Source of the DNA: Bacteroidales bacterium
GTDB taxonomy: Bacteria; Bacteroidota; Bacteroidia; Bacteroidales; UBA932
Reading direction: 5' to 3'
Length of the DNA stretch: 43,907 nt
NCBI GenBank assembly: GCA_017553545.1
Contig: JAFZKT010000076.1
Span: 1 to 43,907, forward strand
Of the stretch, positions 1 through 8,500 are shown in pieces (position 1 is the stretch's first letter; each line of letters starts with the position of its first letter). Both the position numbers and the translations under genes were made by a program. Under the pieces are notes generated by a model, which was not told the DNA's origin, ran no database searches, and was given only the letters and a program-made list of their open reading frames with translations.

Positions 1-634
1 GACCCTTCTTCATTTCGCCGCCGTACCAGGTGTTGAGGATGACCTGCTCGCGGGAAGTGACGTTGAAGGCCACGCAGGTCTCACTGCGGAGACCCAGCTC
101 CTTGTAATTGTCCACCTTGGCCTTGGCGGCGCAGTACACCACGAAATCCGGCTCTTGGTCGAACTCTTTCTGGTTCTTGGGACGGATGAACATGTTGGTG
201 ACGAAGTGGGCCTGCCAGGCGACCTCCATGATGAAGCGGACCTTCATGCGGGTGTCTGCGTGGGTGCCGCAGAAACCGTCCACTACAAACAGCCGCTTGC
301 CGCTGAGCTGCTTCTGGGCGAGTTTCTTTACCGCCTTCCAGGTGGCGACGGACATCTTGTGGTTGTCATTGGGATAACCTTCCGTGGTCCACCAGATTTC
401 ACCGGGCTTGCCTTCCTTGGTGGTGTTGTCGTAGACAATGTACTTGTCTTTGGGGCTGCGGCCGGTATAGACGCCCGTCATCACGTTGATGGCGCCCAGT
501 TCCGTCACCTGGCCCTTGTCGAAGCCTTCAAGACCGGGTTTGGTCTCTTCGTTGTACAAAACCTCATACGTGGGGTTGTAAAGGATTTCCTTTACGCCCG
601 AAATGCCGTACTTTCTGAGATTGATGTTTGCCAT
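1..634 (-). CDS. pckA: Phosphoenolpyruvate carboxykinase (ATP), N-terminal 211 residues, cut by the window edge
   Basis: ATP-dependent PEP carboxykinase interconverts oxaloacetate and PEP in the cytoplasm. In anaerobic Bacteroidales it usually runs in the CO2-fixing direction during fermentation to succinate. The reading frame opens with ATG at 634 (MANINLRKYG) and stays open to base 1. Family blocks are visible: TGRSPKDKYIV around residues 57-67, with the substrate-binding Arg at 59, then FVVDGFCGTHADTRMKVRF and the VTNMFIRP stretch. Full-length enzymes are about 535 residues, so roughly 60% lies outside the window, including the ATP-binding P-loop. It has its own promoter just upstream, overlapping the 3' end of the acyltransferase gene, so it is probably a separate unit from the gdhA operon. 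The family call is firm; the direction of catalysis is inferred. Confidence 0.95.
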   Translation of the reverse strand, partial: MANINLRKYGISGVKEILYNPTYEVLYNEETKPGLEGFDKGQVTELGAINVMTGVYTGRSPKDKYIVYDNTTKEGKPGEIWWTTEGYPNDNHKMSVATWKAVKKLAQKQLSGKRLFVVDGFCGTHADTRMKVRFIMEVAWQAHFVTNMFIRPKNQKEFDQEPDFVVYCAAKAKVDNYKELGLRSETCVAFNVTSREQVILNTWYGGEMKKG

Positions 635-664
635 AGATATTTAGTGTTTAATAAATTCCATCTA

Positions 665-696
665 CAAATGTACGCTTTTTTGGCATCATTTCCAAA
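665..696 (-). promoter_or_regulatory. Promoter of pckA
   Basis: On the minus strand a TTTG at 696-693 is followed after 20 nt by TACATTTG at 672-665, which matches the Bacteroidota housekeeping promoter (TTTG, about 20 nt, TAnnTTTG). A start site near 658 would leave a leader of about 25 nt before the ATG at 634. The -33 element lies in the last codons of the acyltransferase gene. Confidence 0.75.
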
Positions 697-1639
697 TGCC
701 CAAATCGTAGAATAAACTATAGGACGGGACGAACAGCGCCAGCAGGATCAGGGCCTGCCACCAGGGGAGAAGGCAGAAGCCCAAAACCGTCCATATAATA
801 AAGGTAATCGGCCCCATCAGGAGGCGGAAGCCGTAACGGACGGTGTTGTGGAAGGCGCGGTCCTTCACCTTGCGGGCGCACAGGACTTCGGCCGGCAGCC
901 ACATCGGCAGCGACAGGGCGGCGGAGACCAGCCACAGCGGGAAGAGCAGGATGCGGAGCCACAGCGGCAGACGGGCCGATGGCACTTCGAGCGCGATGAG
1001 CGCCGACATACGGGCCGACAATTCGGCCAGGAAGCTCTGGTACTGCACGCCCTCGGGCTGGTCCTGATGGGCGGCCAAAAATGCGTTTACGTCGATGGGG
1101 TCGCCGTAAACCAGCTCGCAGCTGCCGCGGTAATGGTAGAAGTCGCTGTAATTGATGCCCACGGGCACCACCTGGGTGGGCCGTACAGCCGCGCTCTGGA
1201 AGGCCATGCGAGCCACCCCTTTCTGCAGGGGCTGCAGTTCGCGCCCGGGCGTGTGGTGTCCTTCCGGAAACATGCAGAAGGGCGTATTGTTGGCCAGGAC
1301 GTCCTGCACTTCCTCCATGGTTTCATAGTTGCGGAGAACGTTCCGGATGCCGTCCCGCCGCCGAACGATGGGCAGAATCTTCAGGAAACGCATAATCCTG
1401 GCTACGGCGGGCTGGGAGAAAATGTCGGCCCTGGCCCCGAAAACGGTGGGGGCCTTCCGGCTCCGCAGCACCACCAGCGCGTCCATCAGGGTATTGGTAT
1501 GGTTGGGGCAGATGAGTACGGTATTCTCTTCGGGGATGTTCCCCCTCACCCGCATCCGCCTGTAACTGGCTCGGGTGCAGGTATCTACGTAGTGACGAAG
1601 GAAGGTGTACAGCCTGTCCCTTTCCCAGATTTTACGCAT
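686..1639 (-). CDS. PlsC-like lysophospholipid acyltransferase, membrane-anchored
   Basis: Predicted glycerolipid acyltransferase (PlsC/LPLAT superfamily, 317 aa), acting at the inner membrane in phospholipid or related lipid synthesis. The catalytic block is NHTNTLMDALVVL at residues 46-58; His47 and Asp53 are separated by five residues rather than the textbook four, a spacing I associate with the NHxNxLLDAL-type subfamily. The substrate-binding FPEGHHTPG block is at 123-131. The C-terminal third (about 225-317) is strongly hydrophobic with two or three probable membrane segments. It overlaps the end of the BASS transporter gene by 8 nt and is the last gene of the gdhA operon. The exact acceptor cannot be told from sequence; a role in ornithine-lipid or phosphatidate synthesis is equally possible. 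Confidence 0.85.
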   Translation of the reverse strand: MRKIWERDRLYTFLRHYVDTCTRASYRRMRVRGNIPEENTVLICPNHTNTLMDALVVLRSRKAPTVFGARADIFSQPAVARIMRFLKILPIVRRRDGIRNVLRNYETMEEVQDVLANNTPFCMFPEGHHTPGRELQPLQKGVARMAFQSAAVRPTQVVPVGINYSDFYHYRGSCELVYGDPIDVNAFLAAHQDQPEGVQYQSFLAELSARMSALIALEVPSARLPLWLRILLFPLWLVSAALSLPMWLPAEVLCARKVKDRAFHNTVRYGFRLLMGPITFIIWTVLGFCLLPWWQALILLALFVPSYSLFYDLGIWK

Positions 1640-2585
1640 TGCGCTTGCTTCGGTTGAAGAGGGTGGCTACGGTAAGTCCGGAAATGATGTGCCAGATGCC
1701 CCACCAGGCGGTGATGACCAGCATGCCGCCATGGGCCGGAAACTTCGCAAAAATGGAAGTACCCAGCAGGAGCACCAGTCCCAGGCCGCTGTTCTGGATG
1801 CCGGTTTCGATGGTGAGGGTGCGGCGGTCGCGGAAGGGGACCTTGAACATCGATCCCACTCCGTAGCCGATGCTGAGGGCCAGCAGGTTGTGGATGAGCA
1901 CCACGATGAAGATGTATTTAATGCTCACCAGGAAGGCGTTGATGTTGCTGCTGAAGGAGAGCACCACCATGGCGATGAAAATGACAATCGAAAGCCACTG
2001 CAGGGGCTTCTTGAGCACATCGGCCACCTTGGGCAGCCATTGGCTGGTGGCAATGCCCAGAAGGAGCGGAATGCCCAGCAGGATGAAGATGGTCTTGAAG
2101 ACGTCCATCAGCGGAATCACCAGGCGGGGAATATCGGCCGATACAGCCGCAGTATCCATGTAAACTGTCCCCCAGCACCAGAAGTTGAAGGGCGTGAGGA
2201 ACACTGCCAGCGCCGTGGAAATGGCCGTGAGCGAAACGGAGAGTTCGATGTTTGCCTTGCCCAGCGAGCTCATGAAATTGGAAATGTTTCCTCCGGGGCA
2301 GGCCGCCACCAGAATCATCCCCATGCCCATCATGGGAGAAATCCACCCGGCAAGGGTGAGGAGGATGGCCAGGCCGCAGGTGAAAGCCGGCAGCAGGACC
2401 AACTGGCAGAGCATGCCTAAAAGCACCGACTTGGGCTTTTTGAACACATCTACGAAAATGCGGGGCTTGATACCCAGCGCAACGCCGTACATCACGAAGG
2501 CAAGGATGATATTGATGGTGTTCATACCGCCGGCATTGAGGTCCACCTTAATGCTGTCGATGATTTGCATTGTTTCTTGTGTCAT
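1632..2585 (-). CDS. Bile acid:sodium symporter (BASS/SBF) family transporter
   Basis: An integral inner-membrane protein of 317 aa, about nine or ten hydrophobic segments long. The family signatures are ACPGGNISNFMSSLGKANIE (about residues 94-113), which forms part of the Na+ site in characterised BASS proteins, and ETGIQNSGLGLVLL in the second half. BASS proteins couple Na+ import to uptake of organic acids such as pantothenate, pyruvate or bile acids; the substrate here cannot be deduced. It starts 13 nt after the metallo-hydrolase stop and overlaps the acyltransferase by 8 nt. The word AACCAATA sits 5 nt upstream of the ATG, a word also found ahead of three other genes in this window. Confidence 0.9.
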   Translation of the reverse strand: MTQETMQIIDSIKVDLNAGGMNTINIILAFVMYGVALGIKPRIFVDVFKKPKSVLLGMLCQLVLLPAFTCGLAILLTLAGWISPMMGMGMILVAACPGGNISNFMSSLGKANIELSVSLTAISTALAVFLTPFNFWCWGTVYMDTAAVSADIPRLVIPLMDVFKTIFILLGIPLLLGIATSQWLPKVADVLKKPLQWLSIVIFIAMVVLSFSSNINAFLVSIKYIFIVVLIHNLLALSIGYGVGSMFKVPFRDRRTLTIETGIQNSGLGLVLLLGTSIFAKFPAHGGMLVITAWWGIWHIISGLTVATLFNRSKRNA

Positions 2586-2598
2586 ATGGATATTGGTT

Positions 2599-3477
2599 TT
2601 AGTCGTGGATGGTGAGGCCGTCCCAGGCGGGCTGTACCTGCGGCGGGAGTTCGCGGCAGAACTGTGCGTAGGGCGGGAAAGTATGGCTCAGATGCGTGAG
2701 CCAGGTATGTCTGGCGCCAATCCTTTCAGCCAGCGCCAGCGCTTCCTCCAGCGAGAAATGCGAATGGTGGGGCTTATAGCTGACGGTATTCAGCGTCAGG
2801 TGCTCCAGGTCCCGGAGTTTGGGAAACTCGCTGTCCGGAATGGAACTGAAGTCGGTTAGATAGGCGATATGGCCGATGCGGAAGCCCAGGATGGGCATCT
2901 GGCCGTGGAAGCCGCGGATGGGGATGACGTTGGGCGCGTCGTGCGGGGCTTCGGTGACGGCGTTGTCGGGCGGAACCAGCGAGCCGTCGGGGAGGCGGTA
3001 GAAATAGCCCTTGTCATGCACCCACTCCAGTTCGCCGCTTTGGGCCGATGAAGCCACGCGGAAAGGCCGGTCGTCAATGAGGTGCACCCGCCACTCGGGG
3101 GAGCCGGGGTATTTGTGCTCCTCGAAGGCGTAGGCGTAGTCATTTCGGAGGGATTTCAGCACGGGCGCCTCGCAGTAGATCTCTACGGCCTTCTTGTCAA
3201 TGTAATTGAAGGAACGGACGTCGTCCAGCCCTCCCGTATGGTCCTTGTGGGCGTGTGTGAGCAGGATGGCGTCCAGATGACGGACATCGGCCGCAAGCAT
3301 CTGGGCGCGGAAGTCCGGCCCGGCGTCGATGAGGATGGTGAGGCCGTCGTGCTCAACGAGCGCCGCCGCCCGCAGGCGTTTGTCCTTCGGGTCCGCGCTC
3401 TTGCAAACCGCGCACTGGCAGCCGATGATGGGTACGCCCTGGGAGGTTCCGGTCCCGAGGAAAGTCAACTTCGTCAT
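2599..3477 (-). CDS. PhnP-like MBL-fold metallo-hydrolase
   Basis: Cytoplasmic metallo-beta-lactamase-fold hydrolase (292 aa) of the PhnP/COG1235 group, which includes cyclic phosphodiesterases. The fold starts at residue 3 with TFLGTGTSQGVP. A CxCxxC group (Cys20, Cys22, Cys25) resembles the structural zinc site of PhnP. The metal-binding HAHKDH motif is at 75-80 and more ligands are in the C-terminal LTHLSHTF. No phosphonate genes lie nearby, so the substrate is unknown and a PhnP symbol would be unsafe. The start overlaps the mtaB stop by 4 nt (ATGA type), indicating translational coupling. Confidence 0.88.
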   Translation of the reverse strand: MTKLTFLGTGTSQGVPIIGCQCAVCKSADPKDKRLRAAALVEHDGLTILIDAGPDFRAQMLAADVRHLDAILLTHAHKDHTGGLDDVRSFNYIDKKAVEIYCEAPVLKSLRNDYAYAFEEHKYPGSPEWRVHLIDDRPFRVASSAQSGELEWVHDKGYFYRLPDGSLVPPDNAVTEAPHDAPNVIPIRGFHGQMPILGFRIGHIAYLTDFSSIPDSEFPKLRDLEHLTLNTVSYKPHHSHFSLEEALALAERIGARHTWLTHLSHTFPPYAQFCRELPPQVQPAWDGLTIHD

Positions 3478-4838
3478 AGCGTAACCTCCTCTATGGTATT
3501 GACCCTGGCGGCATCGAAGGGTGCCTCCAGGCGGATGTAATTCGCGGTATAGCCACCCATCAGCCCGTTTTTATCGGCCGATTCCCACAGTACCGTTGTG
3601 CGGACGCCTTTATTGGCTTCCACGAAGGCGGTGTGCAGTTCGTTGGAAAGGGCTTCCAACCGGGCCACACGCTCTGCCTTGACGTGCTCCGGCACCTGGT
3701 CCGGCCACTGAGCGGCCCGGGTGCCCGGCCGTTTGGAGTAGGGGAATACGTGGAGGAACGCCGGCCGGATGCGCTCCTTCAGGAAGGTATAAGTCTCTTC
3801 GAACAGCTCTTCGCTCTCTCCGGGCAGGCCCACGATAACGTCTATGCCGAAGAATACCAGCGGCCTTCCGGGGCCTTCAAAAGCCTTCCGGATGTAATCG
3901 ATGCGGGAGGCGAACAGCGCTGTGTCGTAGCGACGGCTCACCCGGCGAAGCAGGGTGTCGCTGCCGCTCTGCAGCGGAATATGGAAATGCGGCTGGAATT
4001 TGGTCCCGGAGGCAATCCAGTCCACAATCTCCGGTGTAATCAGGTTCGGCTCAATGGACGAAATCCTGTAACGTTCTATGCCCTCCACTTCATTCAGGGC
4101 CTTCAACAGATTCAGGAAGGTTTCTCCCGAAGTGCGTCCGAAGTCTCCGGTATTCACGCCCGTCAGCACAATCTCTTTCACGCCCTTCGCGGCAATCTCC
4201 TTTGCCTGCCGCACCGCTTCGCAGATGGGGATGTTCCTGCTCCGCCCGCGGGCATACGGCACCGTGCAGTACGCGCAGAAATTGTCGCAGCCATCCTGCA
4301 CCTTCAGGAACGAACGGGTTCGTTCCTTCGGCTTGCGGGGGCTCTGCCCCCGAATGACCCCCGCGGCCTTTTCTCCCTCTACGATTTTGCCTGTCGGCAA
4401 AATCCCGGGTACGGCCGGGCGCCTGCTGGCGCCTGATAAATCAACAGAATAAGCGGGGAAAAAGATGGGGGAGGGGTCGCGAAGCGACGATTCAGGGGAG
4501 TATGCTCCCTCCGCAATGAAGGGCACTATCTGTGTCTTCTCATCAGAGGAGAATACCTTCCAGACGCCGGGGATGGCGAGCAGGTCCTTGGGGCGGAGTT
4601 GCGCGTAGCAGCCGGTGACGGCGATGCGGGCATCGGGGGCCACTTTGTGCGCGCGACGGATGAGGTTCCGCGACTTTTTTTCGGCCGTTTCGGTGACGGC
4701 GCAGGTGTTCAGCAGATAGACATCGGCCTGGGCGGACCAGGGCACCACCTCCCAGCCGGCGGCGCGGAACCCCCGCTCATAGGTGGAGGTTTCGGCGTAG
4801 TTCAGCTTGCAGCCTAAGGTGGTGAGTGCTATCTTCAT
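3474..4838 (-). CDS. mtaB: tRNA t6A37 methylthiotransferase MtaB
   Basis: Radical-SAM enzyme (454 aa) that converts t6A37 to ms2t6A37 in tRNAs reading ANN codons. The N-terminal UPF0004 domain opens with MKIALTTLGCKLN; its cluster ligands are Cys10, Cys46 and Cys77. The radical-SAM cluster is C184-DNF-C188-AY-C191, and a TRAM-like tail ends the protein. I chose the ATG at 4838, which overlaps the upstream methyltransferase by 4 nt (ATGA); a longer frame back to 4979 has no family similarity. The linker between the two domains (about residues 110-177) is expanded and is encoded by a run of perfect small hairpins, described separately. It is co-transcribed with tsaD, the gene for the enzyme making its t6A substrate. 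Confidence 0.95.
   Translation of the reverse strand: MKIALTTLGCKLNYAETSTYERGFRAAGWEVVPWSAQADVYLLNTCAVTETAEKKSRNLIRRAHKVAPDARIAVTGCYAQLRPKDLLAIPGVWKVFSSDEKTQIVPFIAEGAYSPESSLRDPSPIFFPAYSVDLSGASRRPAVPGILPTGKIVEGEKAAGVIRGQSPRKPKERTRSFLKVQDGCDNFCAYCTVPYARGRSRNIPICEAVRQAKEIAAKGVKEIVLTGVNTGDFGRTSGETFLNLLKALNEVEGIERYRISSIEPNLITPEIVDWIASGTKFQPHFHIPLQSGSDTLLRRVSRRYDTALFASRIDYIRKAFEGPGRPLVFFGIDVIVGLPGESEELFEETYTFLKERIRPAFLHVFPYSKRPGTRAAQWPDQVPEHVKAERVARLEALSNELHTAFVEANKGVRTTVLWESADKNGLMGGYTANYIRLEAPFDAARVNTIEEVTL
4306..4509. repeat. Array of six small perfect hairpins inside mtaB
   Basis: Six short perfect inverted repeats follow one another with loops of 3-4 nt: 4306-4314/4319-4327 (9 bp), 4336-4342/4346-4352 (7 bp), 4383-4391/4396-4404 (9 bp, arms GATTTTGCC and GGCAAAATC), 4418-4423/4428-4433 (6 bp), 4476-4480/4484-4488 (5 bp) and 4496-4500/4505-4509 (5 bp). 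A looser CCGGG-type pair lies at 4404-4419. The frame of mtaB stays open throughout and encodes about 60 low-conservation residues between the two domains. The first hairpin runs into the conserved ERTRSFLK block, so the insertion boundary is close to 4330. Confidence 0.75.
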
Positions 4839-5539
4839 GATAAAAGTAAAAAAACACAGGGGCGTTTGCCGATGGTGATGGGATGCTGCTTCCAGTCCGC
4901 GATGCGGCGGGTGCAGATGAATTGGTCCGGGCAGGTGAGGTTGGCGGCGACGCAGAGCTGCGTGTTGCCGCTGAGGCATTGCAGCATATCGGCGAGGAGG
5001 GCGTCGTTTCGGTAGGGCGTCTCGATGAGAATCTGCGTCTGACGGGCCTGGGCGCTGCGTTTTTCCAGCGCGCGGAGGGCCTGGCGGCGTTCTTCCGTCT
5101 TGGCGGGGATGTAGCCCACGAAAGCGAAGGACTGGCCGTTGAGGCCGGAGGCCATCAAGGCCAGCATCAGGGAGGAAGGTCCCACCAGGGGCACCACCTC
5201 GATGCCGTGGCGGTGGCAGAGGGCCACCAGCTGGGCGCCGGGATCGGCCACGGCCGGAAGGCCGGCTTCGGAAAGGAGGCCCACCGGGTGGCCGCCCTCG
5301 AACAGCTCCAGCAGGGATTCCACCTCTTTGGGGGCCGTATGTTCGTTCAGTTCGCGGAAGGTCAGGCCCTCGATATGCCCCTTCAGCCCTGCGGCGGACA
5401 GGAAGCGGCGTGCGGTGCGCACTTCTTCCACCACGAATCGGTCCAGCGTGGGGAGAATCGAGAACACCGGTGCCGGGAGGACATCGGCCGGATTGCCTTC
5501 GCCGAGAGGCGTGGGAATTAGGTATAATTTACTGCTCAT
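4835..5539 (-). CDS. RsmI-like SAM-dependent methyltransferase (tetrapyrrole methylase fold)
   Basis: A 234-aa protein of the tetrapyrrole/RsmI methylase fold (COG0313). The first strand and SAM loop are LYLIPTPLGEGNPADVLP at residues 5-22; GLLSEAGLPAVADPGAQLV around 98-116 and VVPLVGPSSLMLALMASGLNGQSF match the family core. The N-terminal sequence is of the type of a second RsmI homologue often seen in Bacteroidota rather than the canonical 16S rRNA C1402 2'-O-methylase, so the target is left open. The start lies 11 nt inside the tamB 3' end and its stop overlaps the mtaB start by 4 nt. Confidence 0.85.
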   Translation of the reverse strand: MSSKLYLIPTPLGEGNPADVLPAPVFSILPTLDRFVVEEVRTARRFLSAAGLKGHIEGLTFRELNEHTAPKEVESLLELFEGGHPVGLLSEAGLPAVADPGAQLVALCHRHGIEVVPLVGPSSLMLALMASGLNGQSFAFVGYIPAKTEERRQALRALEKRSAQARQTQILIETPYRNDALLADMLQCLSGNTQLCVAANLTCPDQFICTRRIADWKQHPITIGKRPCVFLLLS

Positions 5540-8500
5540 GGGATTTTCCGTTCTCGTCGATGGTCAGGACAGTGTTTTCCACAGGCTTTTTGGCCGCCTC
5601 CAGGGCCATCTGCTCGCGGCGGGCGGGGCTGGAGAAGAGTTCCTTGAAGAACTGCACCAGCGAGTTGAATTCCCGCTGGTAGGCGATACCGCCGCCATTC
5701 CGCTGGCTGTTGTCCAGGTAATAGGTGTATTGGTCGGCCGAATGGGAGAAAAGGCTCATTCGCAGCGAGCCGCTCCGGTTCAGCTTGATTTCCACGTCCA
5801 GGTCTCCGGCAATCTCGTTGGTGGTGAGGCCGCCCATCACCTGCTTGTTCCCCACGGTGCCGTTCACGATGACCCGGTTGTTGAAGAGCTGGGTGCTCAC
5901 GGCCACGTCGAACAGGTCCAGTCCCGCCTGGGTGGTCTGGTAGTTGAGGCCGAAGTCCAGGGGGATGTCCAGTTTCTGGAAGATGTTGTTCAACTGTCCC
6001 GACATGATGGACGAGACGTTGGAATAGAGGACGTCGGAGCCGTTGGTGGTAACGCCGGACTCTTCCGTGGGGAGGAAGTTCCCCGCGAGGAGAAGGTATA
6101 CGAACTGTTTCTGCACCTTGTCCTCCGAATTGAGGGCGCTCTCCACCTGCGTCTGCACGATGGGGTTCAGGTCCGGAACGTCAATGTCGAAGTCCACCAC
6201 CGGATTCTTGATTCTGCCGCTGATGTTGATGCCGCAGTAGACGGTATGACGGGCGGCGGAGGCTCCTTCGTCGTAGGAAGGGATGAGGTTGGAGAGACTG
6301 GCCTTGGTGGTGTATCGGCCTTTTACATCCAGATCCGTGTCCCAGACGTCTCCGTTGAAGCGGATGGAACTGCCGTCCTGGATGGTGAATTTGCGGTTCA
6401 CCAGGTTCATGGCGGAGAAGTGGAAGCTGCCGTCGGTGATGGCGTAGTCGCCGCCCAGGGTGAACGCGCTCTGGGACATGCGGTAATCGATTTCGATGGT
6501 GCCGTTGCCGAAAGCGGTGAGCGAACTCTCTTCATCCAGATCCAGGTTCACCTGCAGATTGGGTGTTGCCGTAACGCGACCGGTGAAAATCAGGTCCGTT
6601 TTGCGTTTGCGTTTATCCTTCTGGGTGGCCATCATCAACTCATAGGGATCTTCGCTGATTACTTCCGGAGGCTGGGTGAAACTGAGCATCTCCGTCGACT
6701 TCCCGCTGGAAGACGAGCTGATGGGAAGGTGGAATTCTCCCTCCCGGGCATTCGCCACGTCCAGGGCGAGGGTGATACGGTTGAGTGTGCCGGTAATGTC
6801 CACCTTGCCGCCGGCATAGATGTCTCCCCACAGGTACGGGTTCACGCCGCGTTCGAGGGCCAGCGCATGCATGTCGTTCAGACGAAGGTGGGTGTCCATC
6901 CGCACATCCTGCAGATTCTTCAGATTGAAAAGGATGCTGCCGAAAATGCGTCCCGTGCCTTTTTCTCCGTCGGTGACGGATACATCCACGAAGTGCAGTC
7001 CCTTGTTGTCCAGGGACAAACTGCCGTTCGCGTGGTAGGGGACACGGGTGAAATCCGGGCAGATGATGCCGTCGTCCAGCCGGAGGTCCCTGCTGGTAAT
7101 CTGTAAATTGTCCCATTTCCCGCCCAGGGAAAGCTCGCCGGAAAGCGCTCCGTCGAATTCATGGAACAGGGTATTCATAAAGGGCTCCGCCACACCCATG
7201 CCAAAGCGGTTCAGCTTGACCTCCCCCTGAATCTGCTTGGTGGAGGGGGAAATGGATGCTTCGGCCGACAGGGGCTCCCGGCCGTCCAGTTGGTTGCGAA
7301 CCCTGACCCGGAAACGCTTCCCGGGGTCGTCCCATATGCTGGAGAGCCGAATCTGGCCGATACGCTGGCCGCCCAGGCTGGTGGAATCGCAGACTACGCC
7401 CGCCAGCAGCATGGGCGTGGAGGAGCCGGCCGATGAAACCACCCGTGCCCGTCCCGTAAGCTGGCCTTCCATGGGAGGCAGGCCTTCGCCGGCGATGGTG
7501 TTCACCAGACCCAGTTCAAAGCGGTCCATCGTGAGCGAGAGGGTGTCGGCCTTCCCGGGAGCGTATCCGCCGTCCACGAGCAGCTGCTGTTCTTCGTGCC
7601 GGGCCAGGAGTTTGTCGATGTGCAGGCGGCCGGCTTTGTAGGTGATGTCGCCGGAGGAGATGCCCCAGCCGTTCCCCATGTAATAGAAGTTGGAGGGAAG
7701 GGCCGCGACGGAAACTCCCAGGCCTTTTTCGTCCCTGTCCAGGCCGCCGGTCAGGTATAGCTCCGCCCGGGTGTCGGCCTCGGTTTCGTTGTCGAAGGTA
7801 TAGCCCAGGCCTATGTTGTTATCCGCCGCATAGAAGGTGAGGCGGTTGTTGTTCAGGTGTGTGCTGCCCAGGGCTACCGTGCTGCCGGTGACTTCGGCGA
7901 CCAGTGTCTTGTCCGCATTGTCCAGGTTCAGCTTCAGGTCCTTGATGTATTTCTGGCCTAGGGCAATGCGGCCGGAGGTTACATCGGCCTTCAACCGGCC
8001 CTCGTGCGAGACGGTCAGCCGGGCTTTGGTACCATCCTCCACATACATCCCCGGAACGGCGAAATCCAGCAAATCCTGTATCCGGTGCACTTCTACGTTG
8101 GCTGAATAGGAGGCTCCGCTATAGGGAAGGGGCTCGTCGGAAAGGGCCGACAGCTGATCCCCGATGATGAGACCCTTCAGGTCCTTGACGAAAGAAGCGA
8201 TGTCTTTGTCGCCCCGGTAGGAGGCCTGGAGCATTTCCGAATGCAGGTCCATCCGGTGCAGGCTGTCCAGAGCGTCGATCCGGAGGGTGATGTCCTCGAC
8301 AGGATGGGTCCCGGTGTCGTTGATGAGTTTGACGTCGCGGGCTGTTACTTTCCCTTCCGTATGGGCATCATTGCGAACCAGGTGGGCGCTGGCGTTCAGG
8401 GCCAACAGGGATGCCCCTTCCCGGCTGTCCAGGTTCAGAGCCTTCAGATCCGCCCGGTCCAGCTTCAGGTCCACGTCCATGTGGCCGTCTTTGTCCGGGT

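Noticed and set aside
4839..4979. N-terminal extension of mtaB
   Set aside because: These 47 codons overlap the upstream methyltransferase in another frame and have no similarity to the family; the ATG at 4838 starts the conserved domain.
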